Positions 23,887-29,113 of a stretch of DNA of 29,113 nt are shown one piece after another. A program made the translations under genes and the position numbers. Under the pieces are notes generated by a model, which was given only the letters and a program-made list of their open reading frames with translations, did no database searches and was not told the origin of the DNA. How positions within the stretch are numbered: position 1 is the first letter of the stretch; each line of letters starts with the position of its first letter. Origin of the DNA: Aurantibacter sp042094015 (GTDB lineage: Bacteria; Bacteroidota; Bacteroidia; Flavobacteriales; Flavobacteriaceae); the NCBI RefSeq assembly GCF_042094015.1, contig NZ_JBELDZ010000030.1:1-29113 (forward strand). Direction: 5' to 3'.

Positions 23887-26082
23887 TTAGAAATTGAATG
23901 TTGCACCTAATAAAAAGTTAGGGCCAGCCTGTGGATAAAAGACATAAAAACCACCACCATAATCAAAACCATTACCATTATACTTTCTATCTAACAGGTT
24001 ATTAAATACTCCGCTCAATAAAATAGATTTAAAAATAGATTTTGGTTTAATTTTATAAGCTATATTAAGGTCTACTGTATTATAACCGTCTAAAATGGAG
24101 TCTTGATCATCAATGTTATTCATTAATTGTTCATCTACATATTTGTTAATTACTGTAAATGTAAGCTCTTTAATTGGCTTAAATGATAAAGCGGTACTAG
24201 TAACAATTGAAGGAGAATATGCAATATCTGTTTCTCCAAGCTCTTCTCCGTTTAAAAACTGACCTTCATTTAAGTTTTTATTTTCACTTAAAGTTAGATT
24301 AGATTGAAGTGTTATTTTTTTACTTAAAGCAATAGCGCCATCTAGTTCTAATCCTAGTCTATAACTTTTTCCTGCATTATCTCTAATTGGAGCTCCAACA
24401 TTATCAAGAGCGCCAGTTAGTACTAGTTGCTCGTTATATGCCATATAATATATGTTAGCATTAAGCTTGTATTTTGAACTATTATATCTATACCCTAATT
24501 CAAAATCGTTTAACTCTTCGGCTTTTACATCTGGATTATTTTCAAAATCATTTCTACTAGGTTCTCTATTTGCTTTAGCAAAAGAGAAATAAAAATTATT
24601 TTTGTTGTTTAGGTTATAACTTATACCTGCTTTTGGGTTAAAAAAACCAAAAGATTTATCTAAATTAATAGCTGATCGGTCAGACAATGTTCCGTCTATA
24701 GTGTAATTTACAGTTCTATACTGTAAATCCCCAAACAAACTTAATTTTTCGTTAACCTTATAAGTGGCTTTACTAAAAACACTAAAGTCGTCTTTTTTAC
24801 TTTCGCTAAAATAATATCTATAGCCTTTGTCTATATTTAAATCTTTAGCGTATTCCGACCAAATTACTTCTCCAAAACTTTCGCCTCTATATTGACTATA
24901 TGATATACCTGAAACTAAATCAAGCCTTTCATTCTTGTAATTTAAACTTGTATTTGCAACATAAAAATCGTTATCTAACCATTTTTGACGAATGTAATCC
25001 ATACTTTCAATTGTAGTTCCATTACTTGTAAACGAACTTAATCCTAAATGTGAAAATTGAGAATCATCTGAGAAAAAAATGTTTGTATAAAAATAATTAT
25101 CTATGTATTCTTCATAAAAACCACGTCCATAAGTGTAATTTAAACCTACATTTAAAGATAATTGGTTATTAAACTTCTCATTCCAATGTAATTGATAATG
25201 ATCTTGCTTATAGTCATCTACTTGATTGTCATAATAACCTTCAAGGTTTCCAGCATCATCCATAATTGTTCCGGCAATATTATCAGTTCTATCATCATCA
25301 ATAGTAAAAACATCTACACCATACCAAGCTTGATACGTTTTTTCATTACCACCAAAAACAACAGCTTTAATAATTCTGTTATCATCTTTATATGCACCTT
25401 GTAAGAAGTATGATTTTAAATCTGACGATGCTCTATCTATAAATCCATCTGATTTTATTTTTGATAAGCGACCAGAAACTTCAAATCTATTATTTAATAA
25501 GCCAGTTCCAAATTGAACATTGTTTTTTACAGTCCCAAAACTTCCAACAGAATGAGATGTACTTGCCGAAGCTTCTTTATTTAAAGAACTTGTTAAAATG
25601 TTAATACTCGCACCAAAAGCTCCAGAACCATTTGTTGAGGTTCCAACGCCTCGTTGTACTTGAAGATTTTCTACAGAAGAAGAAAAATCTGGTAAATTCA
25701 CCCAAAATGTCCCTAAACTTTCAGCATCATTATAAGGAATTCCATTAATAGTAATGTTTGTAGATTCTCCACTAACACCACGAATTCTTATTCCTGTATA
25801 ACCAATTCCTGCTCCAGCATCACTAGTTGTTACTACAGAAGGTAAGTAATTTAATAAAATAGGAATGTCTTGACCTAAATTACGTGTTTCTAAATCTTTT
25901 TTAGAAACATTGGTGTGCGTAATAGGAGAATCTGCATCTACTCTTACGGATTTTACTAAAACTTCATCTAAGATTTCAATTTTAGTAGAATCTTGAATGG
26001 TTTCTTGGTTTTGCTCTGTGTTTTGAGCTTGAATTGTGACACTTAGCACGAGAAGTGCTAAAAAAAGAAAAGTGTTTTTCAT
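23887..26082 (-). CDS. TonB-dependent receptor, TPP-riboswitch controlled, probable thiamine importer
   Basis: The 731-residue outer-membrane receptor has a signal peptide (1 to about 20), a TonB-box-like 'DEVLVKSVR' (39-47), a plug domain (about 50-165) with 'IRIRGVSGESTNITINGIPYND' style features and 'NLQVQRGVGTSTNGSGAFG', and a 22-strand barrel ending in aromatic Phe ('GPNFLLGATFNF'). It lacks the N-terminal carboxypeptidase-like domain and the SusD partner of glycan systems. A TPP riboswitch in its leader (26172-26277) shows it responds to thiamine pyrophosphate, so its cargo is most likely thiamine or a precursor. THI-element-controlled TonB receptors are known in Bacteroidetes. It is a single gene with its own promoter and terminator, downstream of a chain containing a thiamine-binding-protein relic. 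Confidence 0.93.
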   Translation of the reverse strand: MKNTFLFLALLVLSVTIQAQNTEQNQETIQDSTKIEILDEVLVKSVRVDADSPITHTNVSKKDLETRNLGQDIPILLNYLPSVVTTSDAGAGIGYTGIRIRGVSGESTNITINGIPYNDAESLGTFWVNLPDFSSSVENLQVQRGVGTSTNGSGAFGASINILTSSLNKEASASTSHSVGSFGTVKNNVQFGTGLLNNRFEVSGRLSKIKSDGFIDRASSDLKSYFLQGAYKDDNRIIKAVVFGGNEKTYQAWYGVDVFTIDDDRTDNIAGTIMDDAGNLEGYYDNQVDDYKQDHYQLHWNEKFNNQLSLNVGLNYTYGRGFYEEYIDNYFYTNIFFSDDSQFSHLGLSSFTSNGTTIESMDYIRQKWLDNDFYVANTSLNYKNERLDLVSGISYSQYRGESFGEVIWSEYAKDLNIDKGYRYYFSESKKDDFSVFSKATYKVNEKLSLFGDLQYRTVNYTIDGTLSDRSAINLDKSFGFFNPKAGISYNLNNKNNFYFSFAKANREPSRNDFENNPDVKAEELNDFELGYRYNSSKYKLNANIYYMAYNEQLVLTGALDNVGAPIRDNAGKSYRLGLELDGAIALSKKITLQSNLTLSENKNLNEGQFLNGEELGETDIAYSPSIVTSTALSFKPIKELTFTVINKYVDEQLMNNIDDQDSILDGYNTVDLNIAYKIKPKSIFKSILLSGVFNNLLDRKYNGNGFDYGGGFYVFYPQAGPNFLLGATFNF

Positions 26083-26084
26083 AT

Positions 26085-26107
26085 CGATTACATAGTAATG
26101 TTAATCG
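26085..26107 (-). promoter_or_regulatory. Hairpin directly before the receptor start codon
   Basis: On the minus strand CGATTA...TAATCG closes a stem with inner ACAT/ATGT pairs and a four-base loop. It ends 2 bases before the ATG at 26082, where it could hide the translation start. It may be part of the riboswitch expression platform. Confidence 0.4.
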
Positions 26108-26153
26108 AATAAAAAGAGGTCATTATTCTTTAATAGTTAATAAATACAATGAA

Positions 26154-26174
26154 AACAAAGCGCTCTACTTTGTT
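26154..26174 (-). terminator. Candidate riboswitch attenuator hairpin
   Basis: Read on the minus strand, AACAAAG (26174-26168) pairs with CTTTGTT (26160-26154) around a seven-base loop and is followed by TTTC. It lies immediately downstream of the TPP aptamer, overlapping the 3' arm of the likely P1. The stem is weak, so its role as terminator is only suggested. Confidence 0.4.
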
Positions 26175-26277
26175 TCTTTTTCCCTAAACAGCATTATCTG
26201 TTCTAGGTTCATTGGGTATAATCTCAGCCTTTTTTATAAAAAATAGTGATATAAAAAAAGCACCCCTTTTTTGAGAC
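26172..26277 (-). promoter_or_regulatory. TPP (THI-element) riboswitch
   Basis: Read on the minus strand, the conserved thiamine-pyrophosphate aptamer elements appear in order: GGGGTGC (26266-26260), an A/T-rich extended P3 arm, GGCTGAGATTATACCC (26229-26214), AATGAACCT (26213-26205), the ACAGATAATGCTGT hairpin (26200-26187 region) and TAGGGA (26186-26181). P1 is weak (GTCTC with GAAAC). A -7 box at 26282-26289 puts transcription start just before the aptamer. In the known mode, TPP binding switches off the gene that follows, here the TonB-dependent receptor starting at 26082. Confidence 0.96.
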
Positions 26278-26281
26278 ACTG

Positions 26282-26289
26282 CAAATGTA
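26282..26289 (-). promoter_or_regulatory. TAnnTTTG -7 box of the riboswitch-receptor transcript
   Basis: The minus strand reads TACATTTG a few bases upstream of the aptamer, so the transcript would begin near 26276, at the foot of P1. It gives the receptor its own promoter, independent of the genes upstream. Confidence 0.55.
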
Positions 26290-26328
26290 GTTACGAATTT
26301 TGAATTATAAATAAAGTTTTTTGTTTTT

Positions 26329-26730
26329 TTAATCCAAGCTAGGCTTTTTTCTATTAGACTTACGCTCAGAATTAATTTTCTTGTTTTTTAAGCGTTTAAC
26401 TTTAACAGATCTAGGTGTTTTTGTAGGTATTCTATATTTATTGACTTTTAGTGCGCTGTCAAGAATAAAAAACAACTTTTTAATAGTTAAATTTTTGTTT
26501 TTATATTGACTTCTTGTCTCTTGAGAAGATAAAATCAACACGTTTTCTGTGGTGAGTTTCAACTTAGATTTTAGTCTTTCTTTTTGTCTTAAAGATAAAT
26601 TAATAGATTCTTCAATATTAAAATAAAGCTCAATACGAGTTGCAACTTTATTTACATGTTGTCCACCAGAACCGGAACTTGTTGTTGCTTTAAAAACACA
26701 CTCTTTTAATATAGCTTCGTGATTTAGCAT
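26329..26730 (-). CDS. arfB: ArfB/YaeJ-type peptidyl-tRNA hydrolase
   Basis: The 133-residue protein has the release-factor GGQ catalytic loop at 22-24 in 'SGSGGQHVNKVATRIEL' and nothing of the codon-recognition domain. It ends in a Lys/Arg-rich tail (about 105-133, 'KTPRSVKVKRLKNKK') of the kind that inserts in the empty mRNA channel. This is the layout of ArfB, which frees ribosomes stalled on mRNAs without stop codons by hydrolysing peptidyl-tRNA. Its ATG shares one base with the TAA of the DUF4301 gene (TAATG), so translation is coupled. The GGQ protein PrfH is an alternative label, but the length and tail favour ArfB. Confidence 0.92.
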   Translation of the reverse strand: MLNHEAILKECVFKATTSSGSGGQHVNKVATRIELYFNIEESINLSLRQKERLKSKLKLTTENVLILSSQETRSQYKNKNLTIKKLFFILDSALKVNKYRIPTKTPRSVKVKRLKNKKINSERKSNRKKPSLD

Positions 26731-28280
26731 TATAGTTGGTGTGCAGGTTTAAGTAAGTCGTTAACCGTTTTTACTGGATTAAAAGTACGAATTGGCACTT
26801 CAACAAAAACACTATTCCAATTAGCCATACTTCCATTCCATAACCCAGGTAATTCTAAAGCTTTTATGGTTTTTCCTAAATGTGTTTTATTTGTAATAAA
26901 ACCAGTGTTTTTATCAATAAATTCATCAAGGTTAAAAACATTTCCTTTGTAGTCTTTTATGCCACAAACAATATCTACTGGATTAAAATGGGTTGCATTT
27001 TCAATTATTTGTTTTTGAGATAAATTATTTAAGTCTATTTGTGCAGACTCTACAATTTGTAGACTAATTGTTCCAGTATTATTCCATACCCAAAAAGGCC
27101 CACCGCCAGGTTCGCCTTCATTTTTAACCATACCGCAAATTCTAATGGGTTTGTTCAGTTTTTCTTTTAGATATTCTATTTGATATTTAATTGAATACTT
27201 CTCAAATTCAGAAGAAATAATAACGTTTAATTGTCGTCTTAAAAACTCTGCAATTTCAATTATTTCAGGTTCAGTCAGTTCTTTAGTTTCAATTTTTCGC
27301 ATAAAATCAAAACTTTTATTTTGTAAATCTAACAGTAACCCTGCTAATATTTTTTTATAACTAGCAATTTCGTTTTTGTATTTAGAAACTACAATATTAT
27401 CTATATTTTTTATAAAGATAATATCAGCATTAAGATTGTTTAGATTTTGTAGTAACGCGCCATGACCAGAAGGTCTAAAATGAAGTTTATTTTTTTCGTC
27501 TCTAAAAGGTTTTAACTTTGAAGTAACAGCAATTGTGTCTGTTTGTTCAGACTGAAAAGAATATGAAATATCGAAAATAACATTTGTTTTAGTTTCAATA
27601 GTTTCTTGCTTCTCTTTACAGGCTGCCTTAAATTGTTCTAAATGTTTTTCAGAAATGGTAAAATGAAGCTTAGCTTTTTTGTTAGATACTGCATAAAGTG
27701 CAGCTTCGTATAAATGTTCCTCAAAAGCATTTGCTACATAATTTTGGTAATTATGAAAAGGTAATAAGCCTTTTGGAAATTTACTGTAATTCAGTTTATC
27801 TTCATCTAGCATTGTTTTTATAAACGCAACCAATTTATCGTTTCCAGAAAGCGAATCGTAATTTTTGAAATATGTTTTAGTAGAATTAATTACCGACTTG
27901 TAAAATGGTAATTTTTCTAAACCGACCATAAATACCGCTAATTCTGTAGCGTTAAATTTATTTACATAAGCATTAATAGATGATTGTTTTGTATTGTATG
28001 TTTTTAAAAAATTAAATAAAAACTTAAACATTCTAGTTGCTGCACCAGAAGCTGGAACAAATTTCAAAATAGATTTGTCGTCTTTGTTAGCTTCAAAAAG
28101 TGTTATAAACTCTTGTTCTTGTTGCTTGTTTAATTTAATAATACCATCATTAAGTGTTGCTGCAGATTTTAAATTGATAAAAGACAATCCTTTTTGAAAG
28201 GTCTGTAATTGTAATTCAATTTTTTCTACTGTTAATCCTTTTGATATTATATAATCTATGTCTTCTTGACTAAATTTCAC
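26730..28280 (-). CDS. DUF4301 protein with nucleotidyltransferase-like motifs
   Basis: The 516-residue protein matches DUF4301, a family of unknown function in Bacteroidetes. Motifs visible in order are 'FVPASGAATRMFK' (74-86), 'FRPSGHGALLQNL' (268-280), 'IIFIKNIDN' (287-295), 'KNEGEPGGGPFWVW' (386-399) and 'ESAQID' (411-416). The first three recall the glycine-rich GxGTR loop, the PxGHG substrate loop and the NxDN metal/uridine site of UDP-sugar pyrophosphorylases, so a sugar-nucleotide or nucleotidyl transfer activity is plausible but unproven. Its start overlaps the end of the upstream P-loop gene by 11 bases, and its stop overlaps the arfB start by one base. Confidence 0.88.
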   Translation of the reverse strand: MKFSQEDIDYIISKGLTVEKIELQLQTFQKGLSFINLKSAATLNDGIIKLNKQQEQEFITLFEANKDDKSILKFVPASGAATRMFKFLFNFLKTYNTKQSSINAYVNKFNATELAVFMVGLEKLPFYKSVINSTKTYFKNYDSLSGNDKLVAFIKTMLDEDKLNYSKFPKGLLPFHNYQNYVANAFEEHLYEAALYAVSNKKAKLHFTISEKHLEQFKAACKEKQETIETKTNVIFDISYSFQSEQTDTIAVTSKLKPFRDEKNKLHFRPSGHGALLQNLNNLNADIIFIKNIDNIVVSKYKNEIASYKKILAGLLLDLQNKSFDFMRKIETKELTEPEIIEIAEFLRRQLNVIISSEFEKYSIKYQIEYLKEKLNKPIRICGMVKNEGEPGGGPFWVWNNTGTISLQIVESAQIDLNNLSQKQIIENATHFNPVDIVCGIKDYKGNVFNLDEFIDKNTGFITNKTHLGKTIKALELPGLWNGSMANWNSVFVEVPIRTFNPVKTVNDLLKPAHQL

Positions 28281-28809
28281 GTTGTTGTAATAATCTATTT
28301 ATTTCATTTTTAGCAATTAAAAAACGATTTTCTAAATCTCCTTTTAACTCTATAAACGGTAATTCTCTATTTGTAAGCTCTTGTTTAAAACGGTTGTAGT
28401 GTTCTAGTCTATTCTTAGATAAATCTCTAATGTTATCATTTTCCCAAGAAACGTCAATATAAGGCAAAAAATACAAAGTATAGATTTGTGTTTTTACCAT
28501 TTGTTCTAATTCTACCGGTGTTTTATTATAATAAATATCTGAATACACTAAAGTTTCCAATATGTTAGTATCAAAAAACAAAATAGATTTAGTTTTTTGT
28601 AAATACTTTTGTTCCAACTCTAATTGTCCGTTTGCAATAGGCAAAACAGTTTCAAAGGATAATTTCTTATGGTTTTCTGCATATAATCTTGCATATTCAG
28701 GTACAAAATCGCAATTAAAGGCTTTAGCTAATTTTTTGCACAATGTTGTTTTTCCGGTGTTTTGAGGTCCAAAAAATACAATTTTTAATATGTTAGAAGC
28801 TTGTGTCAA
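28270..28809 (-). CDS. NadR/nicotinamide-riboside-kinase-like P-loop protein (TTG start)
   Basis: The 179-residue protein has a Walker A 'GPQNTGKTTL' (14-23) near the N-terminus and 'FVPEYARLYAEN' (35-46), which together resemble the ribosylnicotinamide kinase half of NadR (AAA_28 family). 'ILFFDTNILETLVYSDIYY' carries the Walker B-like Asp. NadR-type kinases phosphorylate nicotinamide riboside after PnuC import; related kinases in Bacteroidetes thiamine loci may act on thiamine. The start is TTG at 28809, which directly follows the TAA (28812-28810) of the thiamine-binding frame; no ATG is available. It overlaps the DUF4301 start by 11 bases. The substrate is therefore either nicotinamide riboside or a thiamine compound. 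Confidence 0.85.
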   Translation of the reverse strand: MTQASNILKIVFFGPQNTGKTTLCKKLAKAFNCDFVPEYARLYAENHKKLSFETVLPIANGQLELEQKYLQKTKSILFFDTNILETLVYSDIYYNKTPVELEQMVKTQIYTLYFLPYIDVSWENDNIRDLSKNRLEHYNRFKQELTNRELPFIELKGDLENRFLIAKNEINRLLQQREI

Positions 28810-29070
28810 TTAGAAATGTGGCTTATAGTCGTGTCTATCAGATTTTACAACCTTTATAAGAAGTAAACCTTTATCCATTAATTCAAACACTTCTTTAATT
28901 TCTGTTTTAAGAAGGTCCATCACAACATCATAATCTCCATAGATTTGTGTGCTTAATGGATTTTCTAAAATCTCTAAATTAGAAGCTCTTAGTTTTTTTA
29001 TAAAATGAATTATGGCAGGCTCAAAATTATCTTGTAATGGTGTAAGAGTTAATTATACTGAAATTTCCAT
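28810..29070 (-). pseudogene. Thiamine-binding protein (YqgV/MTH1187 type) interrupted by an in-frame stop
   Basis: The frame from ATG 29070 to TAA 28810 encodes an 86-residue protein of the Thiamine_BP/DUF77 family, but codon 6 is TAA (29055-29053). Without the stop the protein would start 'MEISV-x-LTLTPLQDNF' and continue 'FIKKLRASNLEILENPLSTQ', 'IYGDYDVVMDLL', 'KGLLLIKVVKSDRHDYKPHF', giving the beta-alpha-beta fold and 'PLSTQIYGDYD' typical of the family. The likely ancestral codon is GAA, one change away. No ATG, GTG or TTG start exists soon after the stop; the next ATG is about 45 codons on. It could be a true pseudogene, a sequencing error, or a read-through case. It lies at the head of the visible minus-strand gene chain, and the following gene starts with TTG on the next base. 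Confidence 0.8.
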
Positions 29071-29113
29071 GTTTAATATATTTTAATAATTCTTTAAAAT
29101 ACTGTTTTTTTTC

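Noticed and set aside
29027..29113. Edge reading frame on the minus strand (starts outside, ends about 29027) that could be the C-terminus of an upstream protein
   Set aside because: Only 43 bases lie beyond the thiamine-binding frame's ATG and all three frames give short plausible tails, so no gene can be supported.
1..29113. Mobile element, phage, CRISPR or anti-phage defence system
   Set aside because: No transposase, integrase, direct-repeat array, Cas, restriction or toxin-antitoxin gene was found; gene content is conserved core metabolism throughout.

Overview
The window is a chromosomal stretch of a low-GC Bacteroidetes, most likely a marine Flavobacteriaceae. Evidence: strongly AT-rich spacers; repeated TAnnTTTG-type -7 promoter boxes in place of sigma70 boxes; weak Shine-Dalgarno signals; Flavobacteriia-type families (DUF4271, DUF4296, DUF4301, an L21 fusion protein, 'GIGTTTPxGALDV' surface proteins); and a TPP-riboswitch-controlled TonB-dependent receptor. 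Most of it is ordinary housekeeping DNA. I see no phage, insertion sequence, CRISPR array, rRNA or tRNA.

Layout. 1-2520 (minus): two secreted surface proteins, the first cut by the window edge. 2830-5833 (plus): a tight operon of a PLP-dependent ACC-deaminase/D-cysteine-desulfhydrase-like enzyme, a GH73-LysM lipoprotein and hemL, ended by a 32-bp perfect hairpin shared with the convergent minus genes 5911-6809 (small secreted protein; heavy-metal-associated lipoprotein with a Cys/Lys-rich tail). 6905-7792 (plus): a DMT/EamA exporter. 7844-11254 (minus): a two-gene M16 peptidase operon, one subunit catalytic and one with the zinc motif lost. 11541-12501 (plus): rplU (L21 fused to a helix-hairpin-helix domain) and rpmA. 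12597-13961 (minus): saccharopine-dehydrogenase-like protein. 14038-17202 (plus): DUF423 membrane protein, pckA and a LuxE-like adenylating enzyme. 17335-18648 (minus): tyrS. 18722-19732 (plus): an NAD-dependent epimerase-like protein. 19706-22287 (minus): polyprenol-phosphate mannosyltransferase-like GT2, dihydroorotase, DUF4296 lipoprotein. 22398-23810 (plus): DUF4271 membrane protein and hemD. 23887-29070 (minus): the thiamine-related end of the window.

The most interesting part is 23887-29070. A clear TPP riboswitch (about 26172-26277) precedes a TonB-dependent receptor, so that receptor is very probably a thiamine(-compound) importer. The upstream genes on the same strand form a chain with overlaps or zero spacing: a thiamine-binding-protein (YqgV/MTH1187-type) frame that carries an in-frame TAA at codon 6, a NadR-like nucleoside-kinase P-loop protein starting with TTG directly after that frame's stop, DUF4301 with nucleotidyltransferase-like motifs, and an ArfB-type ribosome-rescue hydrolase. 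The thiamine-binding frame has not been recognised as an intact gene because of the stop, and deserves a second look.

Other notable items are the L21 fusion, the degenerate M16 partner with a LolA-like extension, the metallothionein-like tail on the HMA lipoprotein, a possible small RNA before the tyrS end, and several long perfect hairpins at convergent gene ends.
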